A stretch of DNA of 64,000 nucleotides from Circinella umbellata (taxonomy: Eukaryota; Mucoromycota; Mucoromycetes; Mucorales; Lichtheimiaceae): positions 1 to 64,000 of the forward strand of contig JAIWNF010000044.1 of NCBI GenBank assembly GCA_025093555.1. The letters are read 5' to 3'. Under the pieces are notes generated by a model that was not told where the DNA came from, did no database searches, and saw only the letters and a list, made by a program, of their open reading frames with translations. The position numbers and the translations under genes were made by a program. Every line of letters starts with the position of its first letter. Within the stretch, counting starts at the first letter, position 1. Of this stretch, positions 1 to 10,468 are shown one piece after another.

Positions 1-2
1 AA

Positions 3-248
3 AATAACCAAATATCCCACCCTCGCGATTGTGATAAAGAATATACACTAACTCCAGAAATACGAAATAAGTTTACTGAACTTAACTACATCTTGACAAT
101 GCCAGTTAGCCGATTTTGCGATCTACAATACCACATTGATTGCATTCCAGAGGAGGAATTGATGAAAGACGATCCTGAGGGAATATACAGCTATATTAAA
201 GCCGCACTTTATAATATAATGGATAACAAAGGTCAATCAGTAGCGTAA
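3..248 (+). CDS. 3' fragment of an unknown protein, cut by the window edge
   Basis: The frame is open from the window edge to a TAA at 246-248, giving about 81 residues with no start in view. The peptide is charged and Cys-containing and includes ILTMPVSRFCDLQYHIDCIP. I do not recognise the family. It lies just upstream of a fragmented DDE/chromodomain transposase on the same strand, so it may be an earlier exon or a second gene of that transposon, but no splice junction linking them was found. It could also be the end of a host gene. Confidence 0.4.
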   Translation, partial: NNQISHPRDCDKEYTLTPEIRNKFTELNYILTMPVSRFCDLQYHIDCIPEEELMKDDPEGIYSYIKAALYNIMDNKGQSVA

Positions 249-338
249 CCTTCAAAGATCAATTTGTTTATTCAAAAAGTATATAGCTATTTCTCACTTC
301 AAAAAACAAGAGACTAATTTATCAAGGAATACAAATGT

Positions 339-407
339 ATGATGGACGAGAATGAGCTAAGAGTAAACAAAAGAAAAATTGCAAAGGAAAGACAAGAAGC
401 ATATGAA
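339..407 (+). pseudogene. N-terminal-side fragment of the DDE/chromodomain transposase, cut by Merlin insertion
   Basis: A Lys/Arg/Glu-rich stretch starts at tandem ATGs (339 and 342) and runs open to the first base pairs of the Merlin left TIR. It includes the residues KRKIAKERQEAYE. The matching continuation, LRIINAKKINPIGF and onward, starts right after the Merlin right TIR at 2656 on the same strand. I infer that both pieces belonged to one transposase gene before the insertion. No clean target-site duplication was visible, so the exact joint is uncertain. Confidence 0.4.
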
Positions 408-408
408 G

Positions 409-432
409 GCGGTTCAGTCCAGGTTTATACCC
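409..432 (+). repeat. Merlin left terminal inverted repeat
   Basis: This 24-bp sequence is matched perfectly in reverse complement at 2631-2654. Confidence 0.9.
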
Positions 433-835
433 GGGGCTTAGATGTGGCTTAGAATTTTTTTTTGAAAAAAAATTTCTAATTTTTTCTAAAATATTTTTAT
501 TTGTATAAAAGTGCCTTTTAAGAAAGTTCTATATATAGGATATATTTCTTATTTATATATGAAACTTTAAAAATATAGCTCAAAGTAGTAAAAAAAAACA
601 AAAAAAAAGTTACAGATGAAACTTTTAACTTTTACCTTTTATGCTCCTTAGATTTTTTTTTGAATAAGGGTTTTGACTCAGGCCATATTTGTTGTTACTG
701 TTAACCTATATATAGTAAGATTAAAAAAATAGAGTTTTATATAAAAAAAAAGTATAAAAAGAGCTAATATTTTGTTAATTCCCCTTTTTTTAACTTTTTT
801 TTTACTTTTAAACCTCTCTTTTTTTAACCACTATT

Positions 836-2477
836 ATGCCTATTTATCAAGAACTTCCTAAGATTGATAATCCAATCTTTTATTCTGCATCTGCTGCTGT
901 TGATTATCTCTTTGAGAAAGGTGTTTTTTACTGTGAAATGGAATGTCTTACTTGTTCTCAATCAATGCATCTAAACTAGAACCGTGGTGCTAATGGTACT
1001 TTCCATTGTTATACTTATAACTAAGAAAAAAGTATCCAAACTCATTCTTGGTTTAGTCAGCACCATTTCAAGGTTCATAACTGCCTTGCTGTAGCTCGTC
1101 GTTTAATTGCAGGTCGTTTTATGGCAACAGAGTGGCGTCAAGACTATACATTAGGATGGGAAGCAGCTAAAAAAATCCGGGATGAACTATTTGATTTAAT
1201 TGAACAGGATATTACTCACTCTTTAGAATGTAATAAACTTTTTAATATATAGTAATTAATATAGTTACTCTGTACTAATATATACATTTTATTTATAGAA
1301 GAACCTATTGGTGGTCAAGGTGGTATTGTTGAAATGGATGAGAGTAAGTTTGGTCAAACCAAAAATAACTTAAGGGGTACTCATGTTGAAGGTGTATGGG
1401 TTTTTGGTGCAGTAGAAGCAAATACCGATAAACACTGATGTATTGTCTTTGAGGTGGAGTGACGTAATAGACAGACACTTATTCCATTGATTCAAAAATA
1501 TATTAAGCCTGAAATAATGCTTCATTCTGATGGATGGGCAGTATATAATACTGAGCGCTTGGAACAACTTAGATATATGCATGAGTCTGTAAATCATACT
1601 ATTGAGTATGTACGTGAAGATAGAATGCATAATAATACGATAGAAGGTATATCTCATATACTTCATTATTATAAAGTATTTTTAATTTTATCTAATATAT
1701 TATTAATTAGGTACTTGGACTAGTATTAAAAGATTTGTTCCTTACCAAACCCGTAAAAAAAATGCCAGGCTTATCTTAATTGGTTTATGTTGTGGTGAAC
1801 CACCATAATAATACAAATATTCCATCCATTCATGAATAATCGGTCAAACATCATTCCGTCAAGGATAAAAGATATAACCAATTATACACTATTATTTACT
1901 TTGATTCGTTCTTATTATTAATCCGGATAAAAAAGGAACATCAAAGAAAGAATGAGATTAGTAACAACTGTCACAAACGGTTTCAGAGAATGATCTAGAA
2001 TTAATATTTATAATAGAACAAATATAATAGGTCCTCTCATCCATTCATATAAAACATAGTTTAGCCATGATCGGATAAAATAAGATAGTTACATAATTTA
2101 GAAAAGATATAAAAGAGTAGTTATTTTATTTCAGGAATAAATAGATTCTCAACTATATTTTACTTTAGTCCCATCTTTCTATTTTTTACTACTCGTATTT
2201 ATCTCATATGTGGCAACGGCATAATGCTGATAATTTATGGGGTCAATTTCTTAATGCTTGTGCAAATATTGCATTTATCTGTGATAATGATAATGAAGAA
2301 AGTCGCACATTCCATGGAATTAGTCTGGATGAAGTTACCACTAGAAATACCAATAATCTAGTTGAAAATGATAATCAAGTTATAACTGTAAGTGATAGTG
2401 ATAGCACTAATAGTGAAACTGAAGATATAGTATATCTCGGGACTAATTTAGAAGAAGAAGTAGATATTATTAATTAA
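836..2477 (+). pseudogene. ISXO2-like (DDE_Tnp_IS1595) transposase relic
   Basis: Translation from ATG 836 shows the IS1595 hallmarks: a Cys pair region, VEMDESKFG with the first catalytic Asp, VEGVWVFGAVE, LHSDGWAVYN with the second Asp, and NTIEG joined to TWTSIKRF. The NTIEG-TWT junction requires a 64-bp intron at 1647-1710 with GTATAT and TTAG ends. A final piece at about 2190-2477 starts LSHMWQRHNADNLWGQFL, the usual end of these enzymes, followed by an acidic tail. Four in-frame stops interrupt the core: TAG and TAA in the N-terminal part, and two TGA near 1437-1461. The enzyme is therefore dead as written. Confidence 0.8.
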
Positions 2478-2630
2478 AATATTCTAATAAAAAACAATTA
2501 TCAATATACTTTCTTAAAAAAAATAGAAGAAAAACAAATTAAAAAAAATCAAAAAAAAATCAAAAAAAAACTTCGAAAATCATTTTTTTTACAAATTTTT
2601 TTTTTGAAAAAAAGGAAAAACAGTCAACCT

Positions 2631-2654
2631 GGGTATAAACCTGGACTGAACCGC
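2631..2654 (-). repeat. Merlin right terminal inverted repeat
   Basis: This is a perfect reverse complement of 409-432 and marks the right boundary. Coding sequence of the interrupted transposase resumes one base later. Confidence 0.9.
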
Positions 2655-2655
2655 T

Positions 2656-3654
2656 TTAAGAATAATTAATGCTAAAAAAATTAATCCAATAGGATTTAAA
2701 AATCAAACTCTTTTTATAGATGGTCATGATAGTAGAATTGACTACTTAAAAAAAGATATAAAGAAAAGAAATTTTTATTCTTATAAGTTTAAAAAAAGTG
2801 GATTAAGGACACAAGTAGTTTGTGATGTTAATGAATTTGCAATATATATTTCTGAAAGTAAGCCATGTAGAAATTATAATGATGGGCAAATGTTTTTAGA
2901 TATGAAATTAGAAAATAAATTAAATGAAAATGATTGTCTTGCATTTGATGGTGGATATTATTATTACTTTGAAAAATTTATAGAAAATTGTGATAAAAAA
3001 GGAAATGATAAAATAAACACTAGTAATTTTATGTTTCCAATTAGAAAAAATAAAAATGAAGAGTTAACTGATGATGAAATATTATATAATGAAACATTTG
3101 GTAGTTTTCGAAGTAAAATTGAAAATTATTTTGGTATACTTGGTAATAAGTTTAAAAGATTTAATAATAATGAAAGAAATTGTAAAATAACAGATATAAA
3201 AACCTATAATATACAATTAAAATTAGTACTTTTATTATTAAATATAAAAAAGTTTGTCGATATTTATAATATACCTATAAAGGCAAACCATATTTTATGG
3301 TCTAATGAAAACTTTAATTACCCTAATCCAAATAAAGAAATAAATAATATTATATATAAATTTGATTTAATAAAATTAGCAGAAATGAATAATAGACAAT
3401 CAGATTACTTGTATAATTATTTTAATTATAACAATGTTCAAGAAACAAATGAATCAAATATGGATCTAGAAAGTGAAAATGACGAAGAAAATTTTGAGAT
3501 AGAAAAAATATTAAGTCGTAGAAAATTTAGAAAAAGGATGAAATTTCTGGTAAAATGGAAAAACTATGATGAAACATACAATGAATGGGTGTGGCAAGAA
3601 AATTTTAATGAAACATTAATAATAGATAAGTATTTAGAAACAGTTAAATTTTAA
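2656..3654 (+). pseudogene. DDE_Tnp_4-like transposase with C-terminal chromodomain, 5' truncated
   Basis: The frame is open for about 332 residues from the Merlin boundary to TAA at 3654; the first ATG inside it is at 2890. The early part carries FIDGHDSRI, YSYKFKKSGLRTQVVCDVNE and DGGYYYY, which fit a DDE superfamily endonuclease (DDE_Tnp_4 type). FRSKIENYFGILGNKFKRF matches the region around the last catalytic Glu. After an acidic linker, residues FEIEKILSRRKF...FLVKWKNYDETYNEWVWQ form a clear chromodomain with its aromatic residues. Chromodomains on transposable-element enzymes are known to steer integration toward methylated histones. The C-terminal half has no stops, so the Merlin insertion is the visible lesion. 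Confidence 0.75.
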
Positions 3655-5031
3655 AATTTATTTGAAATTTAAATGTTTAGATTATGTTAGAATGTCCTCC
3701 TTTTCTAAAAACATTAAGATTTTCTATTAAATAATATAAGGTGCATACATTTTAGAATCGAAATTTTTATAAGTAATGTTTCAATTTTATTCTTTTAAAC
3801 CACCGCTACTATACTAATTTTTTATCAGGTAATGGAGGGATATAGGATATTAGATGAAAGGTTATATGTTCCACTTGTTCAGTAACTCTATAGTGAGATT
3901 TATATCATTTTAGAACTTCTAATGACTTCAATTATTTATATAGCATCCGTTACTGAACAATATAATTCAATATATCATTAACATATATTATAATAATTTC
4001 TAGGTTTTTTATATTACTAGCAGCATCCAAAAACCCATGAATGCTTTCTTGTAAAGAATTTGAATGAATAATCACATTTTAGTTAGTACTTCTTTTCTTC
4101 AACATTTTAATTTTTAGAAACAAATTTGCCTAGCATATCTTTTTTCTTTGCTTTGTGCTCTACATCTTTTTCTTTACTCTTCCCATTTTATGATGCTATT
4201 TTTATGTATCAAATTTTATTTTCACAAAATTCACAAAATATTCACAAGTTGTGATTCACAAAGTCCGAATAGGTCCGGCAAAATTTTAAGCGGGGGTCAC
4301 AACTTTTTTTGAGCTTAACCTACAGGTTCTTTCAATTTTTTTTTTATTTAGCACTGAAAATAATAAAAAATTGAAAATACATGAGGTATTACTTCAAATG
4401 AATTCACAAATAGGACACAAAGTCCGAGGTATTTTTTTTTTTTTTGGGTTGCATAAATATTTTTTTTCTTGCATAAATATTTATATCTATATATGACACT
4501 ACTGGTCATCTTTTTTTTTTCTTTTTCTTTCTCTCTCACATTGTTATATCCAATTCAGATTGTATTCAATAAAAGAAAAAGAAAATAATATAAGGAGCTC
4601 CAAAGGAAGAAGAAAGTTATATCGAATAACTTATTTAAAAAGAGAAAATCAAATAAAAGAAACAGTTCTAGTCACAAAAAGAGTTTATTCTACAAGGAAA
4701 AAAAAGAAACTATCCTATTTATACTAAATACTTGACTATCTGTTCCCATAATCCGAATCCGATTTTAGATAAAGAGAATATGATATTGCGTTGGTGAAAA
4801 AATCGAGAATCAATTCATTAGATAGATGTGAGCTTAATTATTATTTCTTGCTTGAAATTTCTGATAATGATTTATTTTTAATAATGATAATAATATGATA
4901 ATAATAATATATTTGTGATGTCAATAAAAAGTTAAGAGAGAAAAAGAGAAAAGAGAATAAATATAATATATATATAGAGAGAGAGAGAGAGAGAAAGGCA
5001 ACAGTTCTTGATGGTTGCATAAATATAAAAT
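3655..5031. other. Non-coding AT-rich stretch with a shared repeat
   Basis: No gene was seen here. It contains one half of the 27-bp inverted pair (3736-3762) and the motif AATGTCCTCC near 3690, also found at the foldback element at 7.8-8.2 kb. A direct repeat CACAAAGTCCGA occurs at 4257-4268 and 4416-4427, and a GA-rich tract lies near 4975-4995. Its right part is probably the 3' flank of the Crypton gene. Confidence 0.5.
3736..3762 (+). repeat. Left half of a 27-bp perfect inverted repeat flanking the Crypton gene
   Basis: The sequence ATAAGGTGCATACATTTTAG plus seven further bases is matched exactly in reverse complement at 7773-7799. Both copies also sit next to the motif AATGTCCTCCTTT in the same relative position. 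This could be a terminal repeat of a 4-kb element that includes the recombinase gene, or two copies of an unrelated short repeat. Confidence 0.7.
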
Positions 5032-7304
5032 TTATTGTTGTTTGTTCCTGGTGTTTATAGTCTTACTGAGTTTGTCTAGAGAGCAGCCCTGAAGGGAAAC
5101 GCGCTCATTTTCAATAGCCTGGGTTGCATCTTCCAACAAAATACTTCGTTCTTCAGAAATCTTACGAATTTCGTTGATTATTACAAGCCTTTTAGAGTAA
5201 TATTTTCTCTCTAACATATGATGGTATGACGTTTAAATATACAATATATCAGCACATATAGTTCATTATTGTAACCTATTTAACATTACCTTTTGCATCT
5301 TGTCTCCATTTACTTCCATATTCTTCGTTCAAGCTATTAATACTTGGCTTTCCTTCACCCAAGCCTACAGTCCATTCTTTCCACAAGCCAGTTACATTTG
5401 ACAGGTCACGGCTAAGCTTATACCGCTTTCTTGGACTGTCTTCTTCATCTTCTTCATCTTCTCTTCCTCTTCTTCGAGTATTTGCAGTATTATTGACTGA
5501 TACATTAGTTGTAGGATTTGTGTACAATGAGGATTGGGTATTATTTCCAAGCGAGTTACCAAATTTTTCCTCCATTTTTTTAACAACATTGGAAGATATT
5601 GCTTCGATAATCTCATTATTAATTGAATTATGGCTTCCAGATGCTCTATACAAAGATTGGATTTGCAAGGCCAAATCAGATATTCTCGAGTTAATCTCGG
5701 GAGCAACACGCTGGATTTCCACCTCTGCAGGAGGTGTAGTACTGTTGATAGCACGGTTAAGCTCCTCAGCAAAAGCTATAAATTCCTCACACTGAAATAC
5801 TTCATGACTAAACATTTCATGGTCAGGCACCAGCTGCATCAAAAAAACAGCATCCTGTAAGATGATGGTTCTCAGCTCAACCAAAAGCTTCAAAAACCCT
5901 TCGCCACAAATCGTTTGGTAAGATGAATCCATCTGCATTTTTTGTTGCCATTCTTCGACCATGGGAAATATTTTCTGCTGAAGAGACAATGATGGGGTGA
6001 CTAATGCGCGAGGAAGCCAAAAGCAGCCTTTTTCTTCTGGAAATCCCTGGATAACTCTAATCGCAGTTCTGGGAAGGCGCGTCAAATAATTATTTTCCAT
6101 GCTTTCTGAATTCCAACGTCCTACTCTTCTTATATGGTCATGTGAAAGACCAGCCATTTCAGCTTCTCTGGCTCCTGCTTGACGTCCTGAATGCATCTTT
6201 TTAACGCTATTAATACCCACAGCAGCAAAGGCATTGTTTACAGAATTGAGCTGAGTATTGTAAGAAACAGCTTTATTGACTGATCTCCCTCTGGTCAATT
6301 TGGTATTAAACCAATTTTCGTTCATAGAAAAAGCAGGAAAAGTTTCACCTTGAACATGAAAGCGATGAAAAAGATAAAAACCAACAGCTCCAAAAGCACA
6401 CGTTTGCACATTTTTGTGTCTAATAACACCGCTGTATAGCTTATGGTGTTCTTGATTTGTTTTGCCTCCGGTAATCATCATTACAAATACAGGACAGCGA
6501 GTCGCACCCTCATCCTTAAACTCTAAAGAAAACAAGTGATTGAGGTTGGTGTCTCTTAATGTCTCTCCTCTAAGCATCATCATATGATTTAAAAGAAACA
6601 TCATTCGATCTCGGAGAGCATCTCCAGCCTTTTTCTTTCGTCCAAAATAATGATCAGCAACTTGGACTAGTTGCTCCGTGTTGTATCTATCTTGAATGGA
6701 ACCAATTCCAGGATCACCAAAATTCTCGGACTGGCGTGCTGCAGAACAGAGTCGCTTTAATGAACTCTCAAAGTTTTTGAGAGTTTCACCACGAGGATGC
6801 TTAAGGGTCATCATTCCTTCATATTCAACCTTTTGTTTGTTATAAAGATCCACCAAAGCTTTAATGTGCATCTTTAAAGTCTCATGACTGTAGCCGATAC
6901 GAGTGACAGAAGTTGCACTGTCAACATTTCTTACAGTTGATTGAAATCCTTTTTCAAAAAGCTCTTTTACAAAACGAACAATTTTCATTTCTGAAACAAT
7001 GTCGTTTGGATAATTTCTTTCTACGCACCATGTCTACGTAAATATTGTTAACCACTCATACTCTCAATTGCCTTATGTTTTGAAATGTCTGGGATATTAA
7101 ATAAGTTAAATATACTTTGAACTTCTCTTGCTTGGGAATGTAAGCATAAATGGTATTCACGGGTCTAATTCTTTCAACAACGCTACGAGTTTCACAGGCT
7201 AATGAAGCTTCAATTGCGGCATTCTCCATATTATGAATTCGTTGTTGATCGGCATTAAGTGCCATGCGAGTAGTTTCGGTATAATTACTGGAGGAAGTGT
7301 TCAT
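5032..7304 (-). CDS. Crypton-type tyrosine recombinase with GCR1_C DNA-binding domain (3 exons, apparently intact)
   Basis: The exons are 7304-7116, 7033-5290 and 5210-5032. Introns of 82 and 79 bp have GTATAT/GTAATG donors and TAG acceptors. The spliced frame closes exactly at 703 residues. The start at 7304 (MNTSSSNYT) is preferred over an upstream ATG because it gives a normal N terminus. The core resembles the Ndc10 domain II/Crypton YR fold: candidate catalytic residues are R218 (MLRGETLRD), K254, H344 and R347 (HSGRQAGAREA), W370 (GRWN) and Y379 (MENNYLTRLP). An acidic-basic linker precedes a C-terminal GCR1_C domain (LWKEWTVGLG, then YYSKRLVIINEI across the last junction). Cryptons integrate through this recombinase. 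All expected catalytic positions are present and no lesion was found. Confidence 0.85.
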
Positions 7305-7772
7305 TGCGAGATTAATAAAAAGTAGATTTCGAAAAAAAAACAAAGTCTTATTTGATTTTACTTAATTTTTTTTAGGTACATACAATCTGGGTACTTTAAA
7401 TCGGTCACAAATTTTAAGTGACCGGACCAAAAACTCAGATGAACCGGGCGTGACCCACTATGCGTTTTTTGATAATACCTACTATGTATTAAATGACAAT
7501 ATCCATATATCCATATATGGTTAAATATATACCCGTTATTTTACATAGATTTGCGAGTGTTTCAACTTTGGTTCGATCATAAGATATCCCCAGCCAAAGT
7601 TGGAAATCACCCACCAACTTTGAGCCTCAAAAAAAATATTTTCTGTGAAAACCAAACAGACTAATCCACAAATATTGTTCTCCATGGTTATAACTTTCAT
7701 TTTTGTGGGTTAGTTTTTGTTTTGGATTTAGTTGTGTTTATTAATAGGCCATTGAAAATAGACAGAAAAAAA

Positions 7773-7799
7773 TTCGATTCTAAAATGTATGCACCTTAT
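7773..7799 (-). repeat. Right half of the 27-bp perfect inverted repeat
   Basis: It is the exact reverse complement of 3736-3762. It sits just left of the foldback element, with GGAGGACATT starting about 12 bp further right. Confidence 0.7.
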
Positions 7800-7804
7800 A
7801 AATG

Positions 7805-8193
7805 ATAACAAAGGAGGACATTTAGCTACATTAAATTTTTTAAAGTTATTTATTTATACATTAATTTTATATATAATATAATTTAAGATCTATTTTTTTT
7901 AATAATCTTTTTTTTTTATTTTTTTAAATGCCAAGACTTCTAATATATCACATGACTAGAAAAGTAGAAGAATAATTAATAATTTTTTATTACTTTTCTT
8001 TTTCTAATTTAACTATTAAAAAGTTAAGATGAAAAAAACGGCATGTGATATATTAGAAGTCTTGGCATTTAAAAAAATAAAAATAAAAAAGATTATTAAA
8101 AAAAATAGATCTTAAATTATATTATATATAAAATTAATGTATAAATAAATAACTTTAAAAAATTTAATGTAGCTAAATGTCCTCCCTTGTTAT
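7805..8193. repeat. Foldback (hairpin) element with ~150-bp arms
   Basis: The left arm (7805-7954) and right arm (8042-8193) are near-perfect reverse complements around an 87-bp loop. Both outer ends carry GGAGGACATT or its complement. Small length differences fall in A/T runs. No coding potential was found. It looks like a MITE or foldback element, and a transcript through it would form a long double-stranded RNA stem. The shared end motif links it to the repeat near 3690. Confidence 0.85.
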
Positions 8194-8224
8194 ATCCATA
8201 TTATATCCATGTTATATCTATATC

Positions 8225-8405
8225 TTAGGACTTGAGTAATTTTGCAGTACTTTTTTGCAGTAGTAGTCGGACAAGACCGGAGATTTTCCGCACAATTGAC
8301 CAGATTTTATCGAGTATTACTAACTATAAAAGGTGCTTTGCGGTACTCCTTGCAGTAGTTTGCGGTAGTTTGCAGTACTACCAGTCTATTCTTGCGGTAG
8401 TTTAC
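8225..8405 (+). repeat. Cluster of TTGCAGTA/TTGCGGTA motifs
   Basis: The 8-mers TTGCAGTA and TTGCGGTA recur about seven times within 180 bp, unevenly spaced, between the foldback element and a MULE relic. They could be subterminal binding sites of that MULE or a decayed minisatellite. Confidence 0.4.
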
Positions 8406-8910
8406 ACATGTGCTAAAGAAAAAAAGAAAAACCAACTTTTATAAACTGTTTCTCTTCATTTTCGATCATTCTATTCAGATTCTTTTTTTGGCCAGTAATA
8501 AACTTTTTTTTTCCAACAGAAATATGTTCATTTAATAAATATAACTGTAAGTATTTCGAGAGGAATTTGTTTTATCCGTATCATGTAAAAGTTTTCTTGT
8601 TTTTTGACTTCGGAATTAGAAGTTTTCCATTTATTAATCTCACTCCGATTTAAATGAAAAAATCAAGTTACAAGAATAGACTTGTTAGAACTTTCTAGTT
8701 GTTTCTATTTTTCTATAAGTTTCGCATGAAAAAGTATAAATACTTTATGCCCCTGAGGTTTAAACACGATAATTAATTTTTTTATCATTTTTTAACATAT
8801 CAAGCATTGAACAAACAAATAATAATCTTGCTGATCATTTTCCACAATTCCCATCTAGAGATGCTGAAATTACCATTCGAGCATACTATTCATCAATTGG
8901 AAGATACAAT

Positions 8911-10170
8911 ATGAAAACAACTACTCAAATTAGTTGGAGTCTTCGTTATGTTAATCGTTGGAATAGTGGTGACAATGTCAAAGTAGCAAAGTCATGCAAT
9001 GGTGCTATATCTTGCACAAATGAAGAATGTACTTTGCGAAAAAATATACACCTAGTACCAATGAGCACCAAATTGAAGACAGATGAGTGGTGTGAAAAAT
9101 CATCATGTCAAGCATGCCATGCACCACTAACACATATCCAATGCTCTTATGTAGCTATATTTACATTTTCCGGGGATACATGTAGACTCACACCTGGTCA
9201 TAAGGAAGGACAAAATGTGCATACACATGATTCGTTCATGCTAAAAAGATTTCGCCTCAATAGGCCAATAAACTCCATGGCATGGTTAAAAATGGTGCCA
9301 CTCCTAATGAGCTGCAAATGGGAATGAGTAAAAGGACAAATAACCTAGGTAATGCCTCTGAGATCCATCCTGATTTCGAGAATATTGAGAAATTATGGTA
9401 TGAGCGAAGAAAGATATTGAAAGCTAGCCCCATTAAACAATCAAAAATAAATTCGTCAATTGAAGATTTCTTTAAAATCCAAGAGGAATTTCCAGGTTAT
9501 ATTACTTTACTATGGTTAACGAAAGGTGAAATGGTTATTACATTCTGCCCTCCAAAACTCAAGAAAGTTTTTGAAATCCACAAATATCCATTTATAACGG
9601 ATGTTACTTTTTCTGTTTTTGAAAGTGGATATTATCTATGTACATCAGTGATGTATTGTGAAGTTTTAAAGTCCCATCCAATTGCCTTTGGAGCAGTATT
9701 AGATGGTATCACAGCAAAGCATTTTGACTTTTACTATCAAGCTTTGTTCAATGCATATGAAATAGTATTTCTGCAAGACCCTGATGAAGGAAACAGTAAA
9801 AATATCCTTGGGTTTCTTCAAGACTTTTCACAGGCGCAACACAAAGGGTTTATCAGTGCTGATAAACGGCAGACAAAAAATAGCAAAAAAGAAGGGCTCA
9901 AATATTTGAAACGATGTACCATTCAGTATGAGCGGAATGCACAAAAACTGGCCGAGACATATGCGAATGATATGCATGATGGAAGTAGGAAACAAATGAA
10001 GAAAATGCTCAAACTGCTGTTTGGATTACGTATAGTTGAAACTGAAGCTCAGTATAACAAAATATGGGAAAAAGTTCTTTGAATGTACCCAAAATCTAAG
10101 CGCTTTGTTAGGTGGTGGAACAGTGAATCAGTGTGCGGTTCTATATTTACTGCTGTTTCAACTATGAATA
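8911..10170 (+). pseudogene. MULE-like transposase relic
   Basis: The N-terminal part (from ATG 8911) has a Cys/His zinc finger: CTNEECTLRKN, SSCQACHAPL, then HTHD, of the WRKY-GCM1 style found in front of many MULE transposases. A frameshift near 9290 separates it from the catalytic part. That part reads GYITLLWLTKGEMVITFCPP, PFITDVTFSVF (first Asp), FLQDFSQAQHKGF (likely second Asp) and EGLKYLKRC. A TGA at 10080-10082 follows, and similarity continues for about 25 residues (RWWNSESVCGSIF). The C-terminal Glu region is missing. Upstream in-frame sequence suggests the gene began before 8911. No TIRs were identified. Confidence 0.7.
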
Positions 10171-10468
10171 GTCGACTCCTTTGTCACTACAGGATTTTTG
10201 GGTGTAAAAAGTTCGTGTACTTACAATGACATAGCATCAGTCGACCATTGGGACAAGCTTGATCTGCTGCGCATCATGTTCAAATCCATAATCCTAGTAT
10301 TTTTTTATTAGAATAATGAACAATCTATATAAAATACATAATATTGAACAATATGATATGTATGATGCTTCTTGTCTGTCTTTGTCGTTTCTTCTTTTCC
10401 TAAAAATAACATATAAAACCAGTTAGTTAGTACTCAGTTTAAGTTCGATTGCTTTATATTCATTTGCA

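Larger units (their letters stand above)
409..2654 (+). mobile_element. Merlin (IS1595/ISXO2-like) DNA transposon, degenerate
   Basis: The element is bounded by a perfect 24-bp terminal inverted repeat (409-432 and 2631-2654) beginning GCGGTTCAGTCCAGG. It encloses a relic IS1595-type transposase on the plus strand. Merlin elements normally make 8-9 bp target duplications; the 8-bp flanks here do not match, so the duplication has decayed or the ends were altered. The insertion lies in another transposase gene. About 390 bp (1800-2190) between the transposase core and its C-terminal piece is non-coding and may be a secondary insertion or an intron. Confidence 0.8.

Noticed and set aside
3736..8193. 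Calling 3.7-8.2 kb one defined transposon
   Set aside because: The 27-bp repeats, GGAGGACATT motifs and foldback arms overlap in ways that fit more than one boundary; no target duplication decides it.
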